64,000 nucleotides of DNA, taken from assembly GCF_002001165.1 (NCBI RefSeq), contig NZ_MUNQ01000009.1, forward strand, positions 1 through 64,000, read 5' to 3'. The first letter of the stretch is position 1, and every line of letters starts with the position of its first letter. Shown piece by piece: positions 43,569-54,955 of this stretch. The notes beneath the pieces were generated by a model. That model did no database searches, was not told the origin of the DNA, and saw only the letters and a program-made list of their open reading frames with translations. A program made the translations under genes and the position numbers. The stretch is from Rhodanobacter sp. C05 (GTDB lineage Bacteria; Pseudomonadota; Gammaproteobacteria; Xanthomonadales; Rhodanobacteraceae).

Positions 43569-44666
43569 ATGAGTACCCTGCCCTGGCTCCATCCCGAACG
43601 CGTCGCCCTGCTGGAGCAGGCGTTGCGCCGACGCATCCTGATACTCGATGGCGGCATGGGCACCATGTTGCAGGCGCACGAGCTGGATGAGCATGGCTTC
43701 CGCGGCGAACGTTTCGAGCATGGTCACGACGATCATGTGCATGCCCATGAACATCCGGCCCACGAACATCCGGGTAGCTGCGACCTCAAGGGCAACAACG
43801 ACCTGCTCACCCTGACCAGGCCGGAAATCATCCGCAGCGTGCACGAGGCCTATCTCGAAGCCGGCGCCGACCTGGTCGAGACCAATACCTTCAACTCGAC
43901 CCGGATCAGCCAGGCCGATTACCAGTTGCAGCATCTGGCCCACGAATTGAACCTCGAAGGCGCCCGGCTGGCGCGCGCCGCCTGCGATGCGATGACCGCA
44001 AAAACCCCGCATCAGCCGCGCTTCGTGATCGGCGTGCTCGGCCCGACCAGCCGCACTGCCTCGCTGTCGCCGGATGTCAACGACCCGGGTTTCCGCAACG
44101 TCACGTTCGAGGAACTGGCCGAGAACTACACCGAATCCGCCAACGGCCTGATCGACGGCGGCGCCGACGTGATCATGGTCGAGACGATCTTCGACACCTT
44201 GAACGCGAAGGCCGCGCTGTTCGCGCTGAGCGAACTGTTCCACCAGCGCGGCGCGCGGATGCCGGTGATGATCTCCGGTACCATCACCGACCGCTCCGGT
44301 CGCACCTTGTCGGGCCAGACCGCCGAGGCCTTCTACTACTCGGTGCGCCACGCACGACCGTTGTCGGTGGGCTTCAACTGCGCGCTGGGCGCCGAGGACC
44401 TGCGACCCCATGTGCAGACGCTATCCAGCATTGCCGAAAGCTATGTCAGCACCCACCCGAACGCCGGTCTGCCGAACGCGTTCGGCGAATACGATGAATC
44501 GCCCGAGCACATGGCGGACATCATCGGTGGCTTCGCCCGCGATGGCCTGCTGAACCTCGTCGGCGGCTGCTGCGGCACCACGCCCGCGCATATCAAGGCC
44601 ATCGCCGAGGCAGTGCGCAACCATCCACCGCGCGCACTGCCCGGCACAGTATCGAAGGCTGCATGA
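43569..44666 (+). CDS. metH: Methionine synthase, homocysteine-binding part of split MetH (365 aa)
   Basis: Homocysteine S-methyltransferase barrel. [15 protein letters not shown] opens the domain; zinc ligands are Cys271 in GFNCALG and Cys334-Cys335 in [11 protein letters not shown]. Supplies zinc-activated homocysteine to the cobalamin part encoded at 44809. Unusual: residues 50-69, between GERF and [10 protein letters not shown], hold eight His in 17 residues ([17 protein letters not shown]), where the E. coli protein has only about four residues. ATG 43569 follows AAAGGAAG. A split metH is known in Xanthomonadales. Confidence 0.93.
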   Translation: MSTLPWLHPERVALLEQALRRRILILDGGMGTMLQAHELDEHGFRGERFEHGHDDHVHAHEHPAHEHPGSCDLKGNNDLLTLTRPEIIRSVHEAYLEAGADLVETNTFNSTRISQADYQLQHLAHELNLEGARLARAACDAMTAKTPHQPRFVIGVLGPTSRTASLSPDVNDPGFRNVTFEELAENYTESANGLIDGGADVIMVETIFDTLNAKAALFALSELFHQRGARMPVMISGTITDRSGRTLSGQTAEAFYYSVRHARPLSVGFNCALGAEDLRPHVQTLSSIAESYVSTHPNAGLPNAFGEYDESPEHMADIIGGFARDGLLNLVGGCCGTTPAHIKAIAEAVRNHPPRALPGTVSKAA

Positions 44667-44704
44667 GCGTGCACCAACCGATACCCGACTTGTATCCAGA
44701 CGCC

Positions 44705-44773
44705 ATTCCCGCGAAGGCGGGAATCCACGTTGCCGTGGCAGCGACGAAGATGGATTCCCGCTTTCGCGGGAAT
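44705..44773. repeat. REP-like inverted pair between the two metH genes
   Basis: Two palindromic units, ATTCCCGCGAAGGCGGGAAT and ATTCCCGCTTTCGCGGGAAT, are inverted to each other (22 of 23 positions complementary) over 25 bases. Such REP doublets are dispersed in Xanthomonadales genomes; within an operon this one may affect mRNA stability or attenuate the second gene. Confidence 0.75.
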
Positions 44774-44808
44774 GACGAGCACGAGAACAACAAGGCACAC
44801 GAAAACGA

Positions 44809-47526
<2,718 letters not shown>

Positions 47527-47589
47527 TTGTTCCGGGCAGCTTTTGCCGCGATTCCGGGCAGTTTTGGGCACCCACTCACTGACTGGCGG

Positions 47590-47931
47590 TCACTCAATCG
47601 TGTCGCCAGTAATGCTGTTCTTGTGATGGCGCAGGTGCACGACCAGGTTGTAGACCGAGACGAAGGCCGGGAAGAAATTCGAGATGATGCCCACCGAATC
47701 GTTCTTGCCGACCGTGAAATAAGCCAGCAACAACGCACTGCCCACCACCGACAGCCACCAGAACGACAGCGGCATCACCACCCGCTTGTGCTTGCGCGTG
47801 TAGTACAGCTGCACGAACCAGCGGCTGGTGAACATCACCGAGCCGAGCAGACCAACGACCTTCCACGGCGTCAGCTGGAAATTCTGCAGCGCGTGCAGGA
47901 TGTGGGCAAGTTGAGTGCTGAGAAAGTCCAT
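47590..47931 (-). CDS. LAB_N-type membrane protein, lipid-A-disaccharide-synthase N-terminal-like (113 aa)
   Basis: Three-helix inner-membrane protein. WKVVGLLGSVMFTSRWFVQLYYTRKHKRVVMPLSFWWLSVVGSALLLAYF matches the LAB_N (lipid A biosynthesis N-terminal) family. Members are often adjacent to glycosyltransferase and polyprenyl-phosphate-sugar genes; here it stands alone, convergent with metH. ATG 47931 is used because the open frame upstream lacks family similarity. Exact function unproven. Confidence 0.85.
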   Translation of the reverse strand: MDFLSTQLAHILHALQNFQLTPWKVVGLLGSVMFTSRWFVQLYYTRKHKRVVMPLSFWWLSVVGSALLLAYFTVGKNDSVGIISNFFPAFVSVYNLVVHLRHHKNSITGDTIE

Positions 47932-48051
47932 GGTCGGGTGCTTTGGGGGTTGGAAGAACGGCGAGTTTACAACCCCCAAACCGCGCTGCCGCCTAGCCGG
48001 ACCGCAGCTAGGCAAAGCGCCTTGTCCGTGGACGCAAACCAGCGCCAACTA

Positions 48052-48080
48052 TTGACCCGCACCACGACTCCCCCTAAAAT
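48052..48080 (+). promoter_or_regulatory. Sigma-70 promoter of the tRNA-Val gene
   Basis: TTGACC at 48052 and TAAAAT at 48075 are separated by exactly 17 bases, with the tRNA starting 14 bases after the -10 box. The GC-rich stretch between -10 and start is typical of stringently controlled stable-RNA promoters. Confidence 0.8.
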
Positions 48081-48094
48081 TCCGCGTTCTCGGC

Positions 48095-48169
48095 GGGCGA
48101 TTAGCTCAGCGGTAGAGCACTGCCTTCACACGGCAGGTGTCGCAAGTTCGATCCTTGCATCGCCCACCA
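48095..48169 (+). tRNA. tRNA-Val (anticodon CAC)
   Basis: 75-nt cloverleaf: acceptor GGGCGAT/ATCGCCC, D-arm TAGCTCAGCGGTAGAGCA, anticodon stem CTGCC/GGCAG around TTCACAC with anticodon CAC, T-arm GCAAGTTCGATCCTTGC, and encoded CCA. Reads GUG codons. Its 3' half is repeated twice downstream. Confidence 0.95.
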
Positions 48170-48177
48170 TTGATCTG

Positions 48178-48202
48178 GAAACCGACCCACGTGGTCGGTT
48201 TC
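48178..48202 (+). terminator. Hairpin in repeat unit 1
   Basis: GAAACCGACC and GGTCGGTTTC form a 10-bp stem with loop CACGT; followed by GTCGTTTG, a poor T-run, so termination may be partial. Confidence 0.6.
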
Positions 48203-48303
48203 GTCGTTTGGGCACCATGACAAACGTAGCGTGCGTGTAGCAACGGGCACTTCACACGGCAGGTGCCGCAAGTTCGATCCTTGCATCGCCCACCATTGAT
48301 CTG

Positions 48304-48328
48304 GAAACCGACCCACGTGGTCGGTTTC
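48304..48328 (+). terminator. Hairpin in repeat unit 2
   Basis: Identical to the hairpin 126 bp upstream; second partial terminator or processing signal for the tRNA transcript. Confidence 0.6.
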
Positions 48329-48432
48329 GTCGTTTGGGCACCATGACAAACGTAGCGTGCGTGTAGCAACGGGCACTTCACACGGCAGGTGTCGCAAGTT
48401 CGATCCTTGCATCGCCCATCATCAGATTCCAC

Positions 48433-48465
48433 AAAAGGCTACCTCATCGGTGGCCTTTTCGTTTT
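48433..48465 (+). terminator. Strong intrinsic terminator of the tRNA locus
   Basis: AAAAGGCTACC and GGTGGCCTTTT form an 11-pair stem (one G-T) around TCATC, followed by CGTTTTGC. Best candidate for the true 3' end of the transcript; ~190 bp after it are empty. Confidence 0.75.
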
Positions 48466-48656
48466 GCGAATACGGACGGGGCGATACGAAAGCTGCTTTG
48501 ATCGTCAGGTATTCAAAGCTGCTGGATCGAAAGTTGCGAACTTCGAATTGATGCTGGATCGCAGCCATGCTCCATGGCAAGCATGCTCGAGCGGCGCATC
48601 GGTACATGACCCGATCGTGGCATTTGTGGCGTGTGACTCGCCTATGACTGATTGCG

Positions 48657-49169
48657 TTATGACGTCAGATTACATTGCATGATGAATTTTCCACTGGGCG
48701 CTTTGCCGGCATGGACGAAACCCAGTCTTCCCATGATTCTCTGAGCAGCCCGACGTTCTATCTTGTGATTGTCGAGAGTGACAATCAGACGGCGAGGTGC
48801 GCCACGTTCATGCACCATGGCTTTGAAGCCCTGGATCATCGTCTCCATCAAACGAACATTCAAACCCAGCAGCCGACTGGCTGGCCGGATGAACAGACGA
48901 ACGAATCCAAAAGATGCGCCATGATCATCCAGAAGAATCGCCACCGTGCAAGCGCCTGCGATACGGCCGCTCTCCATCTCCTGGAGAACACATGCCACCT
49001 CGAATGAACGGCGCCAAGCTTCGTCTGGATTCGTCAATGCTCCTTCCTGCAACCAGAATTCCACGATTTGCTGCCGCAGCATGTCCGAGACATTGCCGAA
49101 TACCCACCGGGCCTGAAGGTTCTGGAGTGTGGCCACCGATGCGGAAGGCATCTTGATCATGGAGTCCAT
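48657..49169 (-). CDS. GNAT-like hypothetical protein (170 aa)
   Basis: Looks like an N-acetyltransferase fold: a helix-strand start (RWVFGNVSDMLRQQIVEFWLQEG), a central strand pair (GRIAGACTVAILLDDHGASFGFVRLFIRPASRLLGLNVRLMETMIQGFKAMVHERG) where GNATs carry the acetyl-CoA loop, and a final RRAAQRIMGRLGFVHAGK typical of GNAT alpha4-beta7. The loop lacks the usual Q/RxxGxG/A, so activity is doubtful. ATG 49169 is preferred; a longer open frame to 49484 has no similarity pattern. Base composition is a little more AT-rich than neighbours. Confidence 0.65.
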   Translation of the reverse strand: MDSMIKMPSASVATLQNLQARWVFGNVSDMLRQQIVEFWLQEGALTNPDEAWRRSFEVACVLQEMESGRIAGACTVAILLDDHGASFGFVRLFIRPASRLLGLNVRLMETMIQGFKAMVHERGAPRRLIVTLDNHKIERRAAQRIMGRLGFVHAGKAPSGKFIMQCNLTS

Positions 49170-49482
49170 CGCGTTTCCTGTGCAACCAGTTGGCTTCAGA
49201 AGTGTATGTAAATTGAAGAGCTGCCTATGCCATGGAAACGATATGAGACTGAATACGTCAGCGTCTACGCGAGAGCCATCGGCAGATCTCCCAACGAGCA
49301 CTTTAGCAGTGCTGTTGAGAAACACCGGGACTTTGTGATCGGTTTCGCCCGGCACGCTTTTCCGCTCATCGGCACCGGCCATCCTGATCCAGTTCGCGTG
49401 GCGTGCATGGTGATCGCGCGGGCGAAAAAATGGCATCAGGCACGAATGGCACTTACTCAAGCGCGAAAGCTCACTTTTCGTC
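49170..49482. other. Intergenic stretch, no gene supported
   Basis: Contains overlapping opposite-strand frames of 80-100 codons, neither with a recognisable pattern or ribosome-binding site. TGTATGTAAATTGAAG near 49202-49217 is an AT-rich promoter candidate for the minus-strand GNAT-like gene. Confidence 0.4.
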
Positions 49483-49555
49483 ATTGCCGCGAAAGCGGTA
49501 ATCCAGTGACTTCGGCCGTTTCAGGTCATACGAGACACTGGATTACCGCTTTCGC
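49483..49555. repeat. REP-like inverted repeat
   Basis: GCGAAAGCGGTAATCCAGTG (49489-49508) is repeated in perfect inversion at 49536-49555, 27 bases apart. The core ATTxCCGCGAAAGCGGxAATCC matches the metH spacer repeat except for paired changes that keep the stem, so both belong to one dispersed family. Confidence 0.75.
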
Positions 49556-49594
49556 AAAGAGATCGCACGACCAAGATTTCTGTATCGCGCTGCG

Positions 49595-52531
49595 TCAGGC
49601 AATGAAGCCCGCACCCGTCAGCCAATGCGCCAGCGGTGCCGGCGCGCCCAGCAGGAAGCCCTGCCCGTACTGGCAACCCATGGCCAGCAACTGGTCACGC
49701 TGTGCAACCGTCTCGATGCCCTCGGCGACCACGAACAGGTCCAGCGCGCGCCCCAGGGCCAGAATGGCACCGACGACCGCATTGCTGCCGTTGTAGGCGC
49801 TTCGATTCAGGGAGTGCACGAAGGACTGGTCGATCTTCAGCTTGTGCAGCGGCAGTGTGTGCAGGTAGCTGAGCGAGGAATAGCCGGTACCGAAATCGTC
49901 CAGCGCTGCGCGTACGCCGGCCACGTCCAGCCGCTCGAGCATGGTACGCACGCGTTCGGTGTCGTCCAGCAATGCACCTTCGGTCACTTCGATGACCAGT
50001 TGCTCCCGTTCGATTCCGGAGCGATCGAGCAGCGACAGCAGCCGCTGGTCGAAATCGGGATGCCGCAGGTGCAAGGGCGAGACATTGATGGTCAGGAACC
50101 TGCCTTGGGTGTTGAGTGCAAGGAAACACTCGAAGGCACGGCCGAACAGAAACCAGTCGATCTCCTCGAGATAACCGAAATCCTGGGCGACGCGCAGGAA
50201 ATCGTTCGGCGCCAGCAGCCCGCGACTGGGATGGTTCCAGCGCAACAGTGCTTCGTAGCCCACCACCTGGCCATCCGCCAGGCTCAGGATCGGCTGGAAA
50301 TAAGGCTCGAACTCGCCATGCTGCAGGGCGTGACGGATCTCGCGTCCCAGCGTGAAGATGTCCACCGTCACTTGTGTCAGTGACTTGTCGAATATCGCGT
50401 AGCGCTTGCGCCCGAGTTCCTTGGCGCGATAGAGCGCGATATCGGCGTCGTGCAGCAGCGCATCCGCGTCGGTGTAGCTGCTGTCGCCCACGGCAATGCC
50501 CATGCTGACCGAAGGCTCCAGTTCCTTGCCGGCAATGCGCGTGGGCTCGCACAGCACGCTCATCACGCGCTGGGCAATCTCCTCCACCCGGGCGGTATTC
50601 GCGACGTCCTCGATCAGGATGGCGAATTCGTCGCCGGAGAGCCGGGCCGAGATATCCGGCTCATTGATGCAATAGCGCAGGCGCTGCGCGATCACCTGCA
50701 GGAATGCATCCCCGGCGAGATGACCCAGCGTGTCGTTGACCAGCTTGAAGCGATCGACGTCCAGATACATCAGCACGCAGTGGCGCCCGATTTCGTTTTG
50801 CATCACGGCCAGGCGACGTTCCAGCTGCTCGCGCATCGCAGTCCGGTTCGGCAATCCGGTCAGCGTGTCGTGCAACACTTGATGGCGAAGTTGTTGCTGG
50901 GTCTTCTCGCGGCGCGCCACTTCGGCGTGCAGCTCCCGCGTGCGCTCCGCAACGCGCTGCTCCAGCCTGGCATTGGCATGCTGCAACGCCGTTGCAGCGC
51001 GCCGGCGATAGATGCTGTTGGCGATCTGCATGGCCACGAATTCCAGCAGATCCCTGTCGGCCTCCCCGTAACTGCTGTCGCTCTTGTAGCTCTGGACCGC
51101 CACCAGCCCAATCACGATCTCGTCGACCCGCAGCGGCACCCCGAGCCAGCACGCCGGTGGCTTGCCGGCGGTCACCGGCGTCATCTCGCCGGCACGCGAC
51201 AACGCCTCGATATCACTGGCGCTGCCCAGCCATGAACTGCCACGCCGCAGCACGTACTCGCTGATCCCGCGACCGAGTGGTCGCGATGTCTCGCGCCGCA
51301 CGCCACCATCGACGTAGTAGGGGAATTCCAGTCGCTGCTGGTCATCGCTGACCAGGGCAATGAAGAAATTCTCGGATTCAAGGAGCTGTCCGACTGCCGT
51401 GTGGACGTGTGCGTAGAAGTCCTCTTCGGCAAGATCCGATGTAGCCAGTTGCGCCAGCTGGAACAGCGTCACCTGCAGCTGCACGGCATGCTGGCGTTCG
51501 ATCACTTTCTGCCTGAGTTCGCGATTGAGCGTGTCCAGCTGCTGGGTGCGCTGACGCACTCGCCGCTCCTGGTCGTCCATGGTGCGCTTGCGTTCGAGCA
51601 CGGCGAGGATGTGATTGGCCACGAAGGTCAGCAACGTGCGGTCATTCTCGGAGTACTCCATGCCCGGCCGGTAACTCTGCACGACCAGTGCGCCTTGCAC
51701 CTCGCCGTTACGCACCATGGGCACGCCCAGCCAGTCGACACTCTCCGGCCCAAACGATGCCGACGTGCCATTGACCTGCGCATCCAGCTCCTGCGGACTT
51801 CCCATCAACGACTTGCCGGTGGTCAGCAGGTGCCAGGTCAGACTGCCGCGACGACTTTCCAGCGTCACCTCGCACGTGGTATCCGGCCCGTGCAGATCGA
51901 CCGTGTCGACGAAGTACAGGAAATGCACCGTCTGGCGAACGGCGTCATACCGCACGATGTAGAAATTCTCCGCATACATCAGCTGGCGGATGATCCCGTG
52001 GATGCCGCACAGCAGATCCGGCATGTCCCGATCCGATCCAGCCAGTTCCGATATGGCGAACAGGGCCTGCTGCAGGTGTTCCGAGCGCTCCAGCTGCTGC
52101 TGCGCGCCACGCAGTTTCTCCAGCTCGAGTACATGCGCCAGATGACGACCGGCGACCAGCAATCCGGGGAGCAGGGTCGACTGCAGTTCGTGCGTCAGCG
52201 GGAGGATGCGAAAGTCGACCAGCAAGACGACGGGAAGATCATGCGAGAGGCGAAACGCCCAGCGCAGACCGTCGGTCCTGGCCTGCATCTTCTCATCGCT
52301 GTTCAAGAAGCTTCTTGCAAACACTCTCTGATCGGCACTGATGGCCGTTGCCGCATCGGGCAGCTCATCCATCCAGATCAATCTGGCCGATTGGCAACCG
52401 GACTGTCTGCCGGCCAGCGCCAGCACCTGCTCGCTCACCGCCTGCACCGTCACTGCGTCGATCAGGCCTTCCAGCCACACCGCATCGATCGGTACCTGGC
52501 GTGGTGGAACTTGCTGTTGGAGGTGGCTCAT
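49595..52531 (-). CDS. Multi-domain GAF-GAF-GGDEF-EAL cyclic-di-GMP enzyme (978 aa)
   Basis: Soluble sensor. Two GAF-like modules span residues ~160-330 and ~365-530, then a coiled coil (ANARLEQRVAERTRELHAEVARREKTQQQL), a GGDEF domain with SGDEF at 632-636, and an EAL domain from ~740. EAL residues are complete: Glu760 in YEALLRW, TINVSP, IEVTEG, ALDDFGTGYSSL, KIDQSF, AEGIET, QGF. The GGDEF has Ser for the first Gly and no RxxD site, so the protein is probably mainly a phosphodiesterase. ATG 52531 is chosen because GGAG lies ten bases upstream. Confidence 0.92.
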   Translation of the reverse strand: MSHLQQQVPPRQVPIDAVWLEGLIDAVTVQAVSEQVLALAGRQSGCQSARLIWMDELPDAATAISADQRVFARSFLNSDEKMQARTDGLRWAFRLSHDLPVVLLVDFRILPLTHELQSTLLPGLLVAGRHLAHVLELEKLRGAQQQLERSEHLQQALFAISELAGSDRDMPDLLCGIHGIIRQLMYAENFYIVRYDAVRQTVHFLYFVDTVDLHGPDTTCEVTLESRRGSLTWHLLTTGKSLMGSPQELDAQVNGTSASFGPESVDWLGVPMVRNGEVQGALVVQSYRPGMEYSENDRTLLTFVANHILAVLERKRTMDDQERRVRQRTQQLDTLNRELRQKVIERQHAVQLQVTLFQLAQLATSDLAEEDFYAHVHTAVGQLLESENFFIALVSDDQQRLEFPYYVDGGVRRETSRPLGRGISEYVLRRGSSWLGSASDIEALSRAGEMTPVTAGKPPACWLGVPLRVDEIVIGLVAVQSYKSDSSYGEADRDLLEFVAMQIANSIYRRRAATALQHANARLEQRVAERTRELHAEVARREKTQQQLRHQVLHDTLTGLPNRTAMREQLERRLAVMQNEIGRHCVLMYLDVDRFKLVNDTLGHLAGDAFLQVIAQRLRYCINEPDISARLSGDEFAILIEDVANTARVEEIAQRVMSVLCEPTRIAGKELEPSVSMGIAVGDSSYTDADALLHDADIALYRAKELGRKRYAIFDKSLTQVTVDIFTLGREIRHALQHGEFEPYFQPILSLADGQVVGYEALLRWNHPSRGLLAPNDFLRVAQDFGYLEEIDWFLFGRAFECFLALNTQGRFLTINVSPLHLRHPDFDQRLLSLLDRSGIEREQLVIEVTEGALLDDTERVRTMLERLDVAGVRAALDDFGTGYSSLSYLHTLPLHKLKIDQSFVHSLNRSAYNGSNAVVGAILALGRALDLFVVAEGIETVAQRDQLLAMGCQYGQGFLLGAPAPLAHWLTGAGFIA

Positions 52532-52683
52532 TGGTGCTGCTCCATGACGGCACACCCGATCCCTGGATCCAGCTTGACACGGAGCTCCCCTGCTCCGATC
52601 TCATGTTACCAAGCAGTGACTGCCTGTCTACCAAAGACCCGAAGCACTCGCTCGCAGGAACGTGCGCCCGGCTCACTGTCTTA

Positions 52684-54570
52684 CTACGGCTCCGACTCCA
52701 CGCGGTTGTTGCCACCGTGTTTGGCACGGTAGAGCGCCACATCTGCGCGTCGGATCATCGCGTCGGCACTCGTTTCACCGGGCCGGATGCGCGAGATGCC
52801 CACGCTCACGGATACGCGCAATTGTGGGCAGATGTCCTCCAGGTCGAGTGCCTCGACATTGCTGCGCAACCGTTCCGCCACCAGCACACTGGCCTCCGCA
52901 CCGGTATTCGGCAGCACGACATAGAATTCGTCGCCACCCCAGCGCCCCAGCTGGTCGAACTGCCGCAGCGCCTCCTTGCAGGCGGCAACGATACGCAGCA
53001 ATGCCCAGTCGCCCAGTTGATGACCATGGCTGTCGTTGATCTGCTTGAAATCGTCGACATCGAGATGCAACAGGCTCAGTTCATGGCCGTCCTCATGGGC
53101 GCGCTGTACTTCCTGTGCCAGCACCCTTTCGATGCCACGACGATTGGCCACGCCAGTGAGGACATCGGTCATCGCCATGCGCTTGTAGTGACGCAGGTGC
53201 TGGATCTGCCGCAACGCGAGCCACGCCAGCAGCAGCGTCAGCACACCGCCCAGCAACAGTGCCAGGCGTTGCCAGCGACGTACTTGTTCCAGCGAGTCGA
53301 TCTGCTCCTTGCCCAGCGCCGCATCGGCAGCCAGGCGGCGATTCTCCAGATCACGCCGCGCGGTATCGAACTGATAGCTCAGCAGGATCGTTTCCTGCCG
53401 ACGGGCCATCAGATCGAGTTCGGCATTGGCGTTGATCGTGCGCTGAAGATCCTCGACGGTGGCCTGCAACAGACCCAGCGCATAGTCGCTCCTGGCACGG
53501 GCAGCATAGAGCTGCGCCAGATAACGGATGTTCTTGTCCGCGGCCATGCCGGCTTCGGCTGCGGCGTAGTCGGTCAGCGCCAGCTTGTGCTGCCCCATCC
53601 CTGCATGCGCAATACCGTACTGCAGATGCAACATGGCTGTCGACGACTGATCCGACACCGAGGCAAAAGCCACCCCCGCTTGCGTCAGCGCATCGATGGC
53701 CGGCTGGTACTGGCGTTGGCCGTTGTAGACCTCGGCCAGCCCGAGCAGGGCCGTCGCCGCGCTTTGCCGTTCCGACATCTGCCTGGCCAGGGTCAGTGCC
53801 TGTTTCAGCTCCAGAATTGCCGTGCCGGACTTGCCCCCTTCGTCATCCAGATAACCCAGTTCCAGGTGAACCTGGATCAGGCTGCCGTTGTCGTGCCGTT
53901 GTTCCGCCCAAGCCCTGGACTGTTCGAGATAAGTGCGTGCCTTGTCGTATTCACCCAGGCGCCGATACGCACTGGCGATGTCAAGCAGGTTGCCTTCCGC
54001 GAGAATGTTCTTTCCAGCATTGGCATAGCTGCGATTGGCCTCCAGGAAGTCCACCAGCGCCCGTGCCTGATCGCCTTGCAGTGACTCCACCGTACCGCGC
54101 AGGGTGAGTCCATCACCGATGCGTTCCACATCGTTGACCTGTCGTGCCAACGCCAGGCCCGCGTTGTAATCGACCAGGGCATCATCGCTGGTCGTGGTCA
54201 GCGCCTGATATTGGCCACGGCAAAAGTGGAAATCGATCTGCGCATGGATATCGCCGGCATGCGTGGCATCGGCAAGCGCAGACGAGGCGTAGGCAAGCCC
54301 CGCACGATCGTTGCTGGAGAAGGCCATCTCACAATAAAGCGCACGATAGACACGATCACGTCGCGCGTCGCCAGCAGGCAGCAAGGCATGGAGTTGGGCC
54401 AGCAGCCGGTTCGTCTCCGCCATGTCGGCAGGAACCAGCTCGTTGCTGTCCAGCTGATCAGCGAGCCGGTCAAAGGCTGCCGCCGAGGGTGCCAACTCGG
54501 CAAAAGCAGTGACACTGGCCAGCGTCAGGGAGGCCCCGAGTAACAGCAGCAATACCCCGCAACGGAACAA
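52684..54570 (-). CDS. Periplasmic-sensor diguanylate cyclase with TPR-like repeats (628 aa)
   Basis: Signal peptide (residues 1-24, LLLLLGASLTLASVTAFA). Residues ~30-390 are tetratricopeptide-like helix pairs (AIDALTQAGVAFASVSDQ, RRLGEYDKARTYLEQSRAW). One membrane helix at ~428-447 (LALLLGGVLTLLLAWLAL) leads to a cytoplasmic GGDEF domain with active GGDEF at 545-549 and an RxxD inhibitory site (RQFD) five residues ahead. Intact cyclase expected. Upstream neighbour, on the same strand, of the EAL protein, with 152 bases between, making a cyclic-di-GMP synthesis/degradation pair. Confidence 0.92.
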   Translation of the reverse strand: MFRCGVLLLLLGASLTLASVTAFAELAPSAAAFDRLADQLDSNELVPADMAETNRLLAQLHALLPAGDARRDRVYRALYCEMAFSSNDRAGLAYASSALADATHAGDIHAQIDFHFCRGQYQALTTTSDDALVDYNAGLALARQVNDVERIGDGLTLRGTVESLQGDQARALVDFLEANRSYANAGKNILAEGNLLDIASAYRRLGEYDKARTYLEQSRAWAEQRHDNGSLIQVHLELGYLDDEGGKSGTAILELKQALTLARQMSERQSAATALLGLAEVYNGQRQYQPAIDALTQAGVAFASVSDQSSTAMLHLQYGIAHAGMGQHKLALTDYAAAEAGMAADKNIRYLAQLYAARARSDYALGLLQATVEDLQRTINANAELDLMARRQETILLSYQFDTARRDLENRRLAADAALGKEQIDSLEQVRRWQRLALLLGGVLTLLLAWLALRQIQHLRHYKRMAMTDVLTGVANRRGIERVLAQEVQRAHEDGHELSLLHLDVDDFKQINDSHGHQLGDWALLRIVAACKEALRQFDQLGRWGGDEFYVVLPNTGAEASVLVAERLRSNVEALDLEDICPQLRVSVSVGISRIRPGETSADAMIRRADVALYRAKHGGNNRVESEP

Positions 54571-54955
54571 GTTCAGAGCCCTCCCCCAAGGTCACCGGCA
54601 ACTTGCCGCATACAGTGACACACCGCACAGTCAAACCTCTAGCTATCCGGTCCAGGGTATGGCATCCCACCGCCTAGGCACTGCATGTCACAGGAACTCG
54701 CTTGTCCAGTGCCTCGAGGGAGCTGTTCTGGTCAATCCTGGCGCAAGAACTTTGGCCGCATGTTTAACGAGGCGGCTCAGGCATCGGCCGGCGCAAGGCG
54801 ATGACGCAGGCTGGGTGATGCCGATCGCGGGTGGGTACATGCCGTCGGCTGCCCGCACGGCATCGGGTTCGATATGCCACTTTCCCGGAACGGGAACGGT
54901 GAGCCGGACAGACAGAGGACTGATGCAGGATGCAGCAAGCTCCGTTTACCGACGT
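54571..54955. other. Intergenic region, nothing identified
   Basis: 385 bp with no frame of convincing composition, no clear terminator and no repeat. CCTCCCCC at 54579 (GGGGGAGG on the minus strand) is the probable ribosome-binding site of the cyclase gene. Confidence 0.4.

Larger units (their letters stand above)
48124..48421 (+). repeat. 126-bp tandem repeat of tRNA 3' half plus hairpin, 2.4 copies
   Basis: Unit 1 is 48124-48249, unit 2 is 48250-48375, partial unit 3 is 48376-48421. Each contains the last 46 nt of the tRNA; the first two end in CCA, the third has CCCATCA, losing it. Units 1 and 2 then share an ~80-bp spacer with the GAAACCGACC hairpin. Copies differ at very few positions (e.g. 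T to C at 48266). No complete second tRNA can form, because the 5' half is missing. Confidence 0.92.

Noticed and set aside
48101-48432. Minus-strand frames with repeated MQGSNLRHLPCE or GRCKDRTCDTC-like peptides
   Set aside because: They are antisense translations of the tRNA-Val gene and its 126-bp repeats, a well-known annotation artefact.
49227-49796. Plus-strand frame starting MPWKRYETEY
   Set aside because: It crosses the REP-like repeat and enters the antisense of the EAL gene; no ribosome-binding site or family pattern. The first 80 codons remain a faint possibility.
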